This document shows, in pieces, positions 51,886 through 60,957 of a stretch of DNA of 64,000 nucleotides; position 1 is the first letter of the stretch; every line of letters starts with the position of its first letter. The notes under the pieces are model-generated. The model saw only the letters and a program-made list of their open reading frames with translations. It was not told the DNA's origin and did not search any database. Source of the stretch: Rhizobium sp. NZLR1 (GTDB taxonomy: Bacteria; Pseudomonadota; Alphaproteobacteria; Rhizobiales; Rhizobiaceae). Where the stretch lies: assembly GCF_017357385.1 (NCBI RefSeq), contig NZ_CP071634.1, positions 428,935 through 492,934 on the forward strand. Reading direction: 5' to 3'. The position numbers were made by a program, and so were the translations under genes.

Positions 51886-53112
51886 TCATGCGGCCAAGAG
51901 GGATTTCAGTTTGATGTCGCTGGCTGCAAGTGCCGCCGGGTCCGGATGAGCGCGCGCCGCGATCAGCATTTCGGCGAGGCGGATGTCCCGCGCCACCGCA
52001 TTGCCGGGCCCGATGCCGCTTGCGGCGATCAATCGTCCGTCGGCGTCGAGATGGAAGAGAATGAAGGCGCCTGCCCCGAGCTCGCGGCGCTGATGCGTGG
52101 CAGCCCCTTCGGCAAGGCCTGATATCTGCAGCGTCATGTCATATTGGTCCGACCAGAACCACGGCACCGATGAAACGGCATCATTGAGCCCGAGCATGTT
52201 GGCCGCTGCCAATGTGCCCTGCTCCTGGGCATTGCGCCAGGATTCAAGCCGCACCCGCCGGCCGCCATAGATCGACAGCGGAAAGGAGCAGCAGTCACCG
52301 GCCGCAAAGACGTCAGGGGCCGATGTCTGGAGGTAGGTGTCGACGGCAATGCCGTTTTCGATCGTGAGCCCTGCCTTTTCGGCGATCTCCACATTCGGCC
52401 GCGCGCCGATGCCGACAAGGGCGAGGTCGGCTTCGATCACGTCGCCGCTCGACAATCTGATCACGGCTTTTCCGCCTTCGTCGGTCAGCGCCGCGATCGA
52501 GACGCCGCAGCGGATATCGACGCCCTCGGCGCGGTGGCGCTCGGTGATGAGATGGGCGATCTCCTCCGGCACGCCGCGCTTCAGCACACGTTCCAGCCCC
52601 TCGATGACGGTGACGTCGGCACCGAGCAGCCGCGCCGTCGCCGCAAGTTCCAGCCCGATGAATCCGCCGCCGATGATGGCGATATGCCGTCCAGGCTTCA
52701 TGACATCACGCAGCGCCGCCGCATCATGATGGGTTCGCAGCGAGCGAAAATGCGGGCTACCCTCCGGCGCGCCGGGGAACGAACGCGCGGCTGCGCCGGT
52801 CGCCAGCAGAAGCTTGTCGTAGGAGAGCGTCATCCCGTCCGAAAGCGTCACGCTCTTGGATGCCGTGTCGAGATCCCTCGCCTCCAGGCCGGTTAGCAGC
52901 CCGATGCCGTTCTCCGCGTATTTTTCCACCGCGGCGATGAATTTCGGATCGGTGGCATCGGCAGAACCCGCCTTCGAAAGCGGCGGCCGTTCATAGGGAT
53001 GGAGGGGTTCGGCGCCGACCAGCGTTATCTCGCCGTCAAAATCTTTTTCCCGCAAGGCAAAGGCAGCGCGCGCACCGCATTCGCCGGCTCCCAGGATGAC
53101 GAAATGAGCCAC
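51886..53112 (-). CDS. FAD-dependent ferredoxin reductase (MocF-like)
   Basis: 408 residues. FAD site ILGAGECGARAAFALREKDF, NAD site AIIGGGFIGLELAATARLLG, and the DVFAAGDCCSFP motif of ferredoxin/rubredoxin reductases with a BphA4-like C-terminal domain. It would pass electrons from NADH to the Rieske ferredoxin encoded 11 bp upstream. Order oxygenase-ferredoxin-reductase matches mocDEF of rhizopine catabolism. Confidence 0.88.
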   Translation of the reverse strand: MAHFVILGAGECGARAAFALREKDFDGEITLVGAEPLHPYERPPLSKAGSADATDPKFIAAVEKYAENGIGLLTGLEARDLDTASKSVTLSDGMTLSYDKLLLATGAAARSFPGAPEGSPHFRSLRTHHDAAALRDVMKPGRHIAIIGGGFIGLELAATARLLGADVTVIEGLERVLKRGVPEEIAHLITERHRAEGVDIRCGVSIAALTDEGGKAVIRLSSGDVIEADLALVGIGARPNVEIAEKAGLTIENGIAVDTYLQTSAPDVFAAGDCCSFPLSIYGGRRVRLESWRNAQEQGTLAAANMLGLNDAVSSVPWFWSDQYDMTLQISGLAEGAATHQRRELGAGAFILFHLDADGRLIAASGIGPGNAVARDIRLAEMLIAARAHPDPAALAASDIKLKSLLAA

Positions 53113-53123
53113 GCCGGCCTCCC

Positions 53124-53438
53124 TCAGAGCGAGATGAAGACGGCACCGTCTTCGATCTTGACCGGATAGGTCTTGAGATTGACGCAGACCGGTGCGCCCT
53201 TGGCTTCGCCCGTCTTGTAGTTGAAGCGGCCATTATGTTTCGGGCATTCGATGATCTCGTCCATCACCAAGCCGTCGGCGAGGTGAATATGTTCATGCGT
53301 GCAAAGCCCGTCGGTCGCGAAGAATTCGTCGTCCGGGCTGCGATAGACCGCAAAGGTGCGCCCGCCATGATCGAATCGGATGACATCCTCTTCGTCGATC
53401 TCGTCCTTGCCGCAGACCTCGATCCAATTTCCGCTCAT
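53124..53438 (-). CDS. mocE: Rieske [2Fe-2S] ferredoxin (MocE-like)
   Basis: 104 residues. Cluster ligands Cys46/His48 (LCTHEHIHL) and Cys65/His68 (ECPKHNGRF). Small soluble Rieske ferredoxin of the MocE type, an electron carrier between the reductase downstream and the membrane oxygenase upstream. Strong AGGGAGG before the start. Confidence 0.92.
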   Translation of the reverse strand: MSGNWIEVCGKDEIDEEDVIRFDHGGRTFAVYRSPDDEFFATDGLCTHEHIHLADGLVMDEIIECPKHNGRFNYKTGEAKGAPVCVNLKTYPVKIEDGAVFISL

Positions 53439-53459
53439 TATGTCCTCCCTTAATCGTGA

Positions 53460-54548
53460 CTATTGCGCGGCCGGGGCCAGCTCGTTGTGGAATTCCTCGC
53501 GATAGGGCCGTGCGGTCGTCGGCAGTTCGCGCTTCAGGAAATAATCCTCATTGCGCAGCTGGCGCAGGAAGGCCGGGATCATCTCGCGGTAGCCAGACCA
53601 GATCGACGGGTTCGGCGCCGGCAGGTCATGCTTGATCATCGCGTGCAGTTGGGGCAGCGCGTGATAGGGCACCATCGGAAACATGTGATGTTCGACATGG
53701 TAGTTCATGTTCCAGTAGATGAAGCGGCTTATCGGGTTCATATAGACCGTGCGGCTGTTCAGCCGATGGTCGATGACGTTGTCCGCAAGGCCGCCATGCT
53801 GCAGCAGGCCGGTCAGCACATGGTGCCAGGCGCCGTAAAGGCGCGGCAGGCCGATCAGCATCAACGGCAGGATCGAACCCATGGCGATCGCAGCTGCGAT
53901 CGTGGCGAGATAGATCGCCAGCCAGATGCGGGCGATGCGGATCGCCTTCGGCTGCTCCATCTCGGGAATGAAGGTCTTTTCCGCGGCGCTGACGACGCCG
54001 CAGGCATTGCGCAGCATGTCGACCAGCGCATGCCAGACGTCGAGAATGCCGAAGAAATTGAGGGTGACCCGGAAGAGATCGGGCGGCCGCATGACGGCGA
54101 TTTCGGGATCGCGGCCGACGATGACCGTATCGGTGTGATGGCGCGTGTGGCTCCAGCGCCAGGTCACCGGATTGCGCATGATCATGAAGCAGGCGATCTG
54201 GTAGACGGCATCGTTCATCCAGCGCGTCTTGAAGGCGGTGCCGTGACCGCATTCGTGCCAGCGGCTGTCGGCAGCCGAGCCGTAGAGCACGCCATAGGCG
54301 AGGAAGAAGGGCAGCGCGACCCATGACCCCCAGAAATAGACGCCGAGCCCGGCAAGAACCGCCATGCTGCCGAGCCAGATGACCGTGTCACGGATCGCCG
54401 GCGCATCGGAGCGCTGCATCAGCGCCTTCATCTCCTTGCGCGCAACGTCGGTGTGATACCATTCGGCCGCTGCCAGCCCTGTCTCGACGGCGGTGCGGCC
54501 GCTTTCGCCGAGCAGGTCGTAGTCACGTTTCCTTGTCTGGGTCGCCAT
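53460..54548 (-). CDS. Membrane di-iron oxygenase of the fatty-acid desaturase family (MocD-like)
   Basis: 362 residues from the second of two adjacent ATGs (54551, 54548), preceded by GGGAGG. Three His clusters: HECGH (98-102), HTRHH (134-138) and HVEHH near 290, the di-iron ligands of membrane desaturases and hydroxylases; four or more hydrophobic segments. With its own Rieske ferredoxin and reductase it resembles MocD, required for demethylation of 3-O-methyl-scyllo-inosamine. An inositol-type gene (55872) next door supports a role in cyclitol oxidation rather than lipid desaturation. Not proven. Confidence 0.82.
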   Translation of the reverse strand: MATQTRKRDYDLLGESGRTAVETGLAAAEWYHTDVARKEMKALMQRSDAPAIRDTVIWLGSMAVLAGLGVYFWGSWVALPFFLAYGVLYGSAADSRWHECGHGTAFKTRWMNDAVYQIACFMIMRNPVTWRWSHTRHHTDTVIVGRDPEIAVMRPPDLFRVTLNFFGILDVWHALVDMLRNACGVVSAAEKTFIPEMEQPKAIRIARIWLAIYLATIAAAIAMGSILPLMLIGLPRLYGAWHHVLTGLLQHGGLADNVIDHRLNSRTVYMNPISRFIYWNMNYHVEHHMFPMVPYHALPQLHAMIKHDLPAPNPSIWSGYREMIPAFLRQLRNEDYFLKRELPTTARPYREEFHNELAPAAQ

Positions 54549-54613
54549 CATCCGCCTCCCGTTATGCTGTTGCCGGCGAGGATAGGTTGACTTTGGGAGG
54601 CACTCAATGCAGG

Positions 54614-54672
54614 TTTGATGCAATCTATCAAAAGCCATCAAGAGTGGCTTGCATAAATGATTGAATCCATCA
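54614..54672. promoter_or_regulatory. Two LacI-type operator candidates between mocD-like and lacI-type genes
   Basis: TGATGCAATCTATCA (54616-54630, extended to a 6-bp inverted repeat TTTGAT/ATCAAA) and TGATTGAATCCATCA (54658-54672) share the pattern TGAT-N7-ATCA. They lie in the 133-bp divergent promoter region. A third copy lies upstream of the IolI-like gene. Confidence 0.72.
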
Positions 54673-54681
54673 GGACCGCCG

Positions 54682-55710
54682 ATGCGCCGCCCGACAATAT
54701 CCGATCTTGCCCGCGCCTCCGGCGTCAGCGTCGCCACCGTCGACCGGGTTCTCAACGCCCGTCACCGCGTGCGGGAGGAAACGGCGCGGCGGGTCTATGA
54801 CGCGGCGCAGTCGATCGGCTATCACGCCGTCGGCCTGATCCGGCAGCGCGTCTTCGAAGATCTGCCGCAATACAAGCTCGCTTTCCTGCTGCAGAAACCA
54901 ACGCAGTCCTTCTACCAGAGCTTCGTGCGCGAGATCGAAACCGCAGCGCGTATGGTGACCAGCGCCCGCATCCAAACGCAGATCGACTTTCCCTCGGCTG
55001 CGACACCGGCGGCGATCGTCGAGAAGCTGAAGGCACTCGGCGCCCGCAACCAGGCCGTTGCGCTCGTCGCGCCCGACTACCCGGCGGTGACGACCGCCAT
55101 CGAGGAGTTGAAGGACAAAGGAGTCCCGGTCTTCTCGCTGCTCTCCGACTTCGCCTCAGGCGTACGCAATGCCTATGTCGGGGTCAACAACCGCAAGGTC
55201 GGCCGCACCGCTGCCTGGGTGATTGCCAAAACAGCCGGAGCGCCCGGCAAGGTCGCTTGTTTCGTCGGCAGCCACCGCTTTCACGGCCATGAGCTGCGGG
55301 AAATCGGTTTTCGCTCCTATTTTCGTGAAAACGCACCGGAATTCGACGTCATCGATACGCTGATCAACCTCGACACGCCCGAGATCACGCATGAGGCGAC
55401 GCTGACGCTGCTGCAGAAACATCCCAATCTCGTCGGCCTTTATGTCTGTGGCGGCGGCATGGAGGGCGCGATCTCGGCGATCCGTGAAGAAAGTCTCGGC
55501 GGCAAGATCGTCCTCGTCGTCAATGAGCTGACGCCAGACAGCAAAGCGGGGCTTGCCGACGATATCGTCGCCATGGCGATCGGCACGCCCCTGCCCGCGC
55601 TTTGCAAAGAGCTGATGGTGCTGATGACGAGCGCGATCGAAAACAGCGAAACGGCTGTTCCCGGACAGTTCTTCCTGCCCTTCGATATTCATATCTCAGA
55701 GAACATTTGA
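54682..55710 (+). CDS. LacI-family transcriptional regulator
   Basis: 342 residues from the ATG at 54682 with AGGA upstream. HTH (TISDLARASGVSVATVDRVL) and a periplasmic-binding-like effector domain (LVAPDYPAVTTAIEELKDKG, VFSLLSDF, AYVGVNNRKVGRTAAW), typical of sugar or cyclitol regulators. Divergent from the MocDEF-like operon and followed by the IolI-like gene; shared operators indicate it regulates both. Confidence 0.93.
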   Translation: MRRPTISDLARASGVSVATVDRVLNARHRVREETARRVYDAAQSIGYHAVGLIRQRVFEDLPQYKLAFLLQKPTQSFYQSFVREIETAARMVTSARIQTQIDFPSAATPAAIVEKLKALGARNQAVALVAPDYPAVTTAIEELKDKGVPVFSLLSDFASGVRNAYVGVNNRKVGRTAAWVIAKTAGAPGKVACFVGSHRFHGHELREIGFRSYFRENAPEFDVIDTLINLDTPEITHEATLTLLQKHPNLVGLYVCGGGMEGAISAIREESLGGKIVLVVNELTPDSKAGLADDIVAMAIGTPLPALCKELMVLMTSAIENSETAVPGQFFLPFDIHISENI

Positions 55711-55714
55711 GAAA

Positions 55715-55760
55715 TGATGGAATTCTATCATCTCGGCTGAAATTCTTTCAGAAATGAAAG
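55715..55760. promoter_or_regulatory. Operator candidate and inverted repeat upstream of the IolI-like gene
   Basis: TGATGGAATTCTATCA (55715-55730) is a near-palindrome matching the two sites in front of the LacI gene with one extra base. CTTTCA-GAAA-TGAAAG (55745-55760) is a perfect inverted repeat just after it. Confidence 0.62.
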
Positions 55761-55871
55761 CCGACGGCGGCGAAGACCGATGGATTGCCACGCGAATTCC
55801 GATAGAGATTCGCCGACCCAATCACAGGACTGCTCCGCTCATGCTGCGGAGACGAGGAGGATATATCCGTC

Positions 55872-56705
55872 ATGACTTCGATCCGCTTTGCGCTCAACCA
55901 TATGGCCGCGCCGTCGCTTGCGATCGACGAATTTTTCGCGCTGGCCAAATCGCTCGGCATCGACTCGGTCGAAATCCGCAACGACCTTTCCGGCAATGCC
56001 ATTCTCGACGGCACCAGGCCCGAAGCGATCAGGCAAGCGGCCGCCCGCCATGGGCTGACGATCATCTCGATCAACGCCCTGCAGCGTTTCAACGAGTGGA
56101 ATGCAACCCGCGCTGGGGAAGCGCAGGAACTGATCGATTATGCCAGCGCCTGCGGCGCCAAGGCGCTCGTGCTGGTTCCGAAGAACGACGGCACCGGCCG
56201 TGCACACGGTGAACGGCAGGCCAATCTGCGCCAGTCTCTGACGGCGCTGAAGCCGATGCTTGATAAGGCCGGCATTATCGGTCTCGTTGAGCCGCTCGGC
56301 TTTGAGATCTGCTCGCTGCGCTCGAAGAGCGAGGCGGCAGAGGCGATCAAGGAGCTCGGCGCGCAATCGACCTTCAAGCTCGTCCACGACACCTTCCACC
56401 ATCACCTTGCCGGCGAAGCAGCGACCTTCCCGGAGCTTTCCGGCCTCGTGCACATCTCCGGCGTTAGTGACCCTGCCGTTTCCGTTGCCGATATGCGCGA
56501 TTCCCATCGCGTGCTCGTCGACGGCGACGACCGGCTCGACAATGCCGGGCAGATCAAGGCGCTGCTGCAGGCGGGTTATGAGGGTCCGTTCTCCTTCGAG
56601 CCCTTCGCAGCCGAAGTGCATGCGGTCAAGGACCCGGCCGGCGCGCTTCGCGCCAGCATGGATTATCTGACCGCGCGGGTTTGGGACCGGAGCAAAGCGT
56701 CCTGA
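55872..56705 (+). CDS. IolI-like inosose (2-keto-myo-inositol) isomerase, TIM barrel
   Basis: 277 residues. Xylose isomerase-like barrel whose metal ligands Glu140 (GLVEPLGFEI), Asp173 (VHDTFHHHLAGE), His194 (LVHISGVSD) and Glu243 (PFSFEPF) match the spacing of Bacillus subtilis IolI (Glu142, Asp174, His200, Glu246). IolI isomerises 2-keto-myo-inositol. GGAGGA precedes the start. Under the LacI-type operator it pairs cyclitol isomerisation with MocDEF-like oxidation. Confidence 0.82.
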   Translation: MTSIRFALNHMAAPSLAIDEFFALAKSLGIDSVEIRNDLSGNAILDGTRPEAIRQAAARHGLTIISINALQRFNEWNATRAGEAQELIDYASACGAKALVLVPKNDGTGRAHGERQANLRQSLTALKPMLDKAGIIGLVEPLGFEICSLRSKSEAAEAIKELGAQSTFKLVHDTFHHHLAGEAATFPELSGLVHISGVSDPAVSVADMRDSHRVLVDGDDRLDNAGQIKALLQAGYEGPFSFEPFAAEVHAVKDPAGALRASMDYLTARVWDRSKAS

Positions 56706-56736
56706 TCCCGCCAACGGCGTCAGGACTATGCAGCCG

Positions 56737-57495
56737 CTATTCCCGGCCTCTGAACCGGCGCTGATAGGCCGGATCATAGAGCGAACTCTCGCGAAAATCC
56801 TCCGCGGCGAGCGAAGGGCCGACGAAGATGATCGCCGTGCGCTCGATCGGTTCGGCCGCAACCTTTGCCTCGATATCGGAAAGCCTGCCGCGCAGGATGC
56901 GCTCGTCCGGCCAAGAGGCCTTGACGACGATCGCCACCGGGCAGTCGACACCGTAAAGCGGCGTCAATTCCTCCACCACCTGCTTCAGCGCATGGATTGC
57001 CAGATGGATCGCCAGCGTCGCTCCGGTTGCGCCGAATTTCGCCAGTGTTTCGTCGTTCGGCATCGGCGAGGCGCGACCGGAAACGCGGGTGAGCACCAGG
57101 CTTTGAGCCACTGATGGGATTGTCAGCTCGCGCCCGAGCGCCGAGGCGGCCGCCGCAAAGGCCGGAACACCAGGCGTCATCGTATAGGCGATGCCGTGTT
57201 TTTGCAGCCGGCGTACCTGCTCGGCCACCGCACTCCAGACCGAGAGATCGCCGGAATGCAGCCGGGCGACGTCCTGTCCGGCCGCAGCGGCGCGCAGATA
57301 TTCCGCCTCGATCTCGTCGAGTGACATCGGCGCGGTATCGACGATACGCGCATCCGGCGGGCAATATTGCAGCAGTTCCGGCGAGACGATCGAACCGGCA
57401 TAGAGACAGACCGGGCATCGAGCGATGAGGTCGCGGCCACGCACCGTGATCAGATCCGCAGCACCCGGCCCCGCGCCGATGAAATGCACCGTCAT
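56737..57495 (-). CDS. cobM: Precorrin-4 C11-methyltransferase
   Basis: 252 residues. SAM methyltransferase fold: [71 protein letters not shown]. Adds the C11 methyl group in aerobic cobalamin synthesis. It converges with the IolI-like gene with a 31-bp gap and starts 4 bp after cobL ends. Confidence 0.95.
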   Translation of the reverse strand: MTVHFIGAGPGAADLITVRGRDLIARCPVCLYAGSIVSPELLQYCPPDARIVDTAPMSLDEIEAEYLRAAAAGQDVARLHSGDLSVWSAVAEQVRRLQKHGIAYTMTPGVPAFAAAASALGRELTIPSVAQSLVLTRVSGRASPMPNDETLAKFGATGATLAIHLAIHALKQVVEELTPLYGVDCPVAIVVKASWPDERILRGRLSDIEAKVAAEPIERTAIIFVGPSLAAEDFRESSLYDPAYQRRFRGRE

Positions 57496-57499
57496 CCCG

Positions 57500-58732
57500 T
57501 TATCCTTTCGTCCAGCGCCACTGCGTCACCGGCATCGCCGGCCGCCAGCCGCTCATGCTGCCGATGGCCTCGGCGCGCGATATTTCGATCCGTGTGAGCG
57601 AGCCGCCGCGGTTGGCATATTCGGTAAGCAGCACGGCTTCCATCTCCAGCGTCACCGCATTGGCAACGAGCCGGCCTCCCGGCTTCAGCACGGCAATCGC
57701 GGCATCGACAACACCCGGCTCGCTGCCGCCGCCGCCGAGGAAGATTACATCCGGTTCCGGCAGGCCCGTCAGTACATCGGGCGCCGTGCCTTCGACGACG
57801 GCGAGATGCGGTACGCCGAAGGTGGAGGCGTTGCGGGCAATCCGTGCGGCCCGCTCCGGCGATTGTTCGATGGCGATTGCCTTCAGCGACGGATCGGCCA
57901 GCATCCACTCGATGCCGATCGATCCCGAGCCGGCGCCGATATCCCAGAGCAGTTCGCCGTGACGCGGCGCCAGCGCCGACAGCGTCACCGCCCGGATTTC
58001 GCGTTTGGTGATCTGCCCGTCATGCTCGAACAGCGCGTCCTCGATTCCTGCGGCACAAGGCAGAATGCGCGCCCCCTCTCCTGCCGCGATTTCGAGTGCG
58101 CAGACGTTCAGCGGGTCGACGTCGGTGAGATCGAAATCGGCTGCCATGGTGCTTCTCTGCCGTTCCCGATCACCGCCAAGCGCCTCGAGTACGGTAAGCT
58201 GCGACTGACCGAAACCCACGGCGGCAAGCAGGGCAGCCAGATCGCCCGGCCCGTCCTCGTCCGAGGTCAGCGCGATGATGCGCCGCCCGGGGTGCAGATG
58301 CGACCGGATCAGGTTGATCGGCCTACCATGCAGCGAAATCGTCACGACGTCCTGCAGCGGCCAGCCGAGACGCGACGCGGCTAGGCTGAAGGCCGACGGC
58401 GCCGGGATGGTGCGCATCTCTTCCGTCGCGACATGGCGGGAGAGCGTTGCGCCGACGCCGTAGAGAAACGGGTCGCCGGAGGCAAGCACGACGACCGGCG
58501 TTCCACGCCTTTGAAGGACGGCATCGATTGAGCGCTCGAACGGGCTCTGCCAGGAAAACTTTTCGCCCGATATCAGCGATGCAGCAAGCGCAAGGTGGCG
58601 CGCGCCACCGAAGACGGCAGGGGCGGTCGCGATCAGGCTTCTCGCCTCTTCACCGAGCCCTGCTAGACCATCTTCGCCGATGCCGATAATAGTCAGCCAA
58701 CGCGGGCCGCAACGAGGAGAGACATCAGACAT
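57500..58732 (-). CDS. cobL: Precorrin-6Y C5,15-methyltransferase (decarboxylating)
   Basis: 410 residues from the ATG at 58732. Fusion of a CbiE-like methyltransferase ([38 protein letters not shown]) and a CbiT-like domain ([39 protein letters not shown]). Methylates C5 and C15 and decarboxylates C12. GAGG seven bases before the start lies inside cobK because the two start codons overlap head to head at 58730-58733. Confidence 0.95.
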   Translation of the reverse strand: MSDVSPRCGPRWLTIIGIGEDGLAGLGEEARSLIATAPAVFGGARHLALAASLISGEKFSWQSPFERSIDAVLQRRGTPVVVLASGDPFLYGVGATLSRHVATEEMRTIPAPSAFSLAASRLGWPLQDVVTISLHGRPINLIRSHLHPGRRIIALTSDEDGPGDLAALLAAVGFGQSQLTVLEALGGDRERQRSTMAADFDLTDVDPLNVCALEIAAGEGARILPCAAGIEDALFEHDGQITKREIRAVTLSALAPRHGELLWDIGAGSGSIGIEWMLADPSLKAIAIEQSPERAARIARNASTFGVPHLAVVEGTAPDVLTGLPEPDVIFLGGGGSEPGVVDAAIAVLKPGGRLVANAVTLEMEAVLLTEYANRGGSLTRIEISRAEAIGSMSGWRPAMPVTQWRWTKG

Positions 58733-59501
58733 GGGAAGACCTCGCATTCTGATCCTCGGCGGCACCAGCGAGGCGCGTCTGCTCGCCGGAAGCCTGGCGG
58801 CACGGGGAAATTGCGATGTTCTTCTGTCGCTGGCCGGCCGCACCGAAAAACCGGCCGCGCAGCCGGTTCCGGTTCGCATCGGCGGTTTCGGCGGTGCTGC
58901 GGCGCTCGCCGATTTTCTGAAGGCCGGCGGATATGATCTGCTGATCGACGCCACGCATCCTTTCGCCGAGCGCATTTCCGCCAATGCCGCCTTTGCCGCC
59001 GAGACCAGCGGCATAACCACAATCGCTCTGCGCCGTCCCGAATGGCAACGCCAGCCGGGCGATCGCTGGCGCGAGGTGCAGAGCATCCCGGCTGCCATCG
59101 AAGCGCTCGGCCCCTCCCCCCGCCATGTCTTTCTGGCGACCGGCCGGCAGGGTGCGCATCACGCGGAGGCGGCGGCGCAGCATTTCTATCTCATCCGCAG
59201 CGTTGATCCTGTCGAACGGCCGCTTGCGCTCGCGAATGTCGACTATCTCCTCGATCGCGGCCCGTTCACGCTGGAAGGCGAAAGCGCTTTGCTGAAGCAG
59301 CACCACATCGACGCCATCATTGCCAAGAACAGCGGCGGGGCCGCGACCTATGCGAAGATTGAGGCAGCCCGCCTGCTCGGCATCGAGGTAATGATGGTGG
59401 CACGCGCCTCGGCGTCCACAGTCAAGACGGTCGACACTGTCGAGGCGGCGCTGGCGACGATCGATCACCTCGTTCCCCCCGCCATAAAACGCGGCGTATA
59501 G
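58731..59501 (+). CDS. cobK: Precorrin-6A reductase
   Basis: 256 residues from the ATG at 58731, GAGGAG upstream. RILILGGTSEARLLAGSLAA, LIDATHPFAERISANAAFAA, and IIAKNSGGAATYAKIEAARL are CobK/CbiJ motifs. Reduces precorrin-6A to 6B with NADPH. Only gene of the cob group on the plus strand: head-to-head with cobL and overlapping the cobJ 3' end by 37 bp tail to tail. Confidence 0.95.
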   Translation: MGRPRILILGGTSEARLLAGSLAARGNCDVLLSLAGRTEKPAAQPVPVRIGGFGGAAALADFLKAGGYDLLIDATHPFAERISANAAFAAETSGITTIALRRPEWQRQPGDRWREVQSIPAAIEALGPSPRHVFLATGRQGAHHAEAAAQHFYLIRSVDPVERPLALANVDYLLDRGPFTLEGESALLKQHHIDAIIAKNSGGAATYAKIEAARLLGIEVMMVARASASTVKTVDTVEAALATIDHLVPPAIKRGV

Positions 59502-60229
59502 ACAAGGTCCAGCCTGCCGGGCCGCGTGACGATCCGCGTCTCGGCAGAGCCGATGATGATGCAGGTCGCCATATCGGCCATCGACGCATCGGCCTGCGAC
59601 AGCTGCTGTACGGCAATGTGCTCGTCCGGCCGCCCGGCCGCGCGCCCGAAAATAACCGGCGTCGTTGCGGGCAGATAGTCGCGCAGCAGCTTGAAGGCTT
59701 CGCCGAGCTGCCAAGGCCGCGCCCGGCTGATCGGATTATAGAGGGCGATGACGAAACCGGCCTTGGCTGCCAATTCAAGGCGGTTTTCTATTATATTCCA
59801 AGGCTTTAGATTGTCAGACAGCGATATGGCGCAGAAGTCGTGGCCAAGCGGCGCCCCGGCTCTTGCCGCCACGGCCAGCATCGCCGTGATGCCGGGTAGG
59901 ATGGTGAGATCGACCGCCCGCCATGCTCCCGGGCCGTTCTCGATCGCCTCGCAGACGGCAGCAGCCATGGCAAAGACGCCGGGGTCGCCGCCGGAGACGA
60001 CGCAAACCATGGCGCCGTCTGCCGCCATCGAAAGTGCGGCCCCTGCCCTGCCCAGCTCCTCGCGATTGTCCGAGGCATGCCGCAGCTGATCGTCGCGGAG
60101 CTGCAGCCTGTCGAGATAGGGTCCGTAACCGAAGAAATCCGTCGCCGCTTCGACAGCGGCCAGCGCTTCCGGCGTCATCTGCTCGGGATTACCGGGGCCG
60201 GTGCCGATCACGAAAAGCCTGCCGCTCAT
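59465..60229 (-). CDS. cobJ: Precorrin-3B C17-methyltransferase
   Basis: 254 residues. LFVIGTGPGNPEQMTPEAL, VSGGDPGVFAMAAAV, ILPGITAMLAVAARAGAPLG, FVIALYNPISRARPWQL. Ring contraction and C17 methylation in the oxygen-dependent pathway. Overlaps cobI by 4 bp and cobK by 37 bp on the other strand. Confidence 0.95.
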   Translation of the reverse strand: MSGRLFVIGTGPGNPEQMTPEALAAVEAATDFFGYGPYLDRLQLRDDQLRHASDNREELGRAGAALSMAADGAMVCVVSGGDPGVFAMAAAVCEAIENGPGAWRAVDLTILPGITAMLAVAARAGAPLGHDFCAISLSDNLKPWNIIENRLELAAKAGFVIALYNPISRARPWQLGEAFKLLRDYLPATTPVIFGRAAGRPDEHIAVQQLSQADASMADMATCIIIGSAETRIVTRPGRLDLVYTPRFMAGGTR

Positions 60230-60957
60230 CGGCTCTTCTCCCAGCCCGGCACCAGCACCAGCGAAAAATACGGCGCGTCGCCGTCGGTCCGGTCGGCAAG
60301 CTTTTCCATCGCCGCATTCGCCATGGTGCCGCGCTCGACATAGACGGCTTCGGCAAGCCGGCCGGCCGCCGCCAAGGCCCGGCGGATCTTCGGCAGATTG
60401 CGGCCGACCTTCATGATGACGGCGGCTTGCGTATCGGCGAGACGGCGCGTCAGCTCGGTCTCCGCCATCGTACCGGGCAGTACGGAAAGCACATCGTCAC
60501 CTTGGACGATGGGCATGCCCGCCAGGGACCAGCAACCCGACATGGCGCTGATGCCGGGGATGACCTCGGTCGGGTAGCGCTGGGAAAGCCGGATATGCAG
60601 ATGCATATAGGAGCCGTAAAACAGCGGATCGCCCTCGCTGAGCACGGCGACGGTCAGCCCGGCATCGAGATGGCCGGCGACGGCTTCGGCGGACCGGTCG
60701 TAGAATTCGGTGATCAGGCTCTGGTAGCGTTCGTCGTTCTTGTCGATCTCGGTGGTGACGGGATAGTAAAGCGGTAGCAGCGTCACGCCGGATTTCAGCA
60801 GTGGTTCGACGATCGCCTTGCCGTTGCCCCCCCTGCCCTGCTTGGCGAAATAGGCAATCACGTCAGCGCTTTCGATGGCGCGTACGGCCTTGAGGGTCAG
60901 AAGCTCGGGGTCGCCGGGACCCGTGCCGACGCCGATAAGACGGCCGCTTGTGGTCAT
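60226..60957 (-). CDS. cobI: Precorrin-2 C20-methyltransferase
   Basis: 243 residues from the ATG at 60957, overlapping cobH by 4 bp. LIGVGTGPGDPELLTLKAVR, VLSEGDPLFYGSYMHLHIRL, VIPGISAMSGCWSLAGMPIV, AVIMKVGRNLPKI. Makes precorrin-3A. Confidence 0.96.
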   Translation of the reverse strand: MTTSGRLIGVGTGPGDPELLTLKAVRAIESADVIAYFAKQGRGGNGKAIVEPLLKSGVTLLPLYYPVTTEIDKNDERYQSLITEFYDRSAEAVAGHLDAGLTVAVLSEGDPLFYGSYMHLHIRLSQRYPTEVIPGISAMSGCWSLAGMPIVQGDDVLSVLPGTMAETELTRRLADTQAAVIMKVGRNLPKIRRALAAAGRLAEAVYVERGTMANAAMEKLADRTDGDAPYFSLVLVPGWEKSR

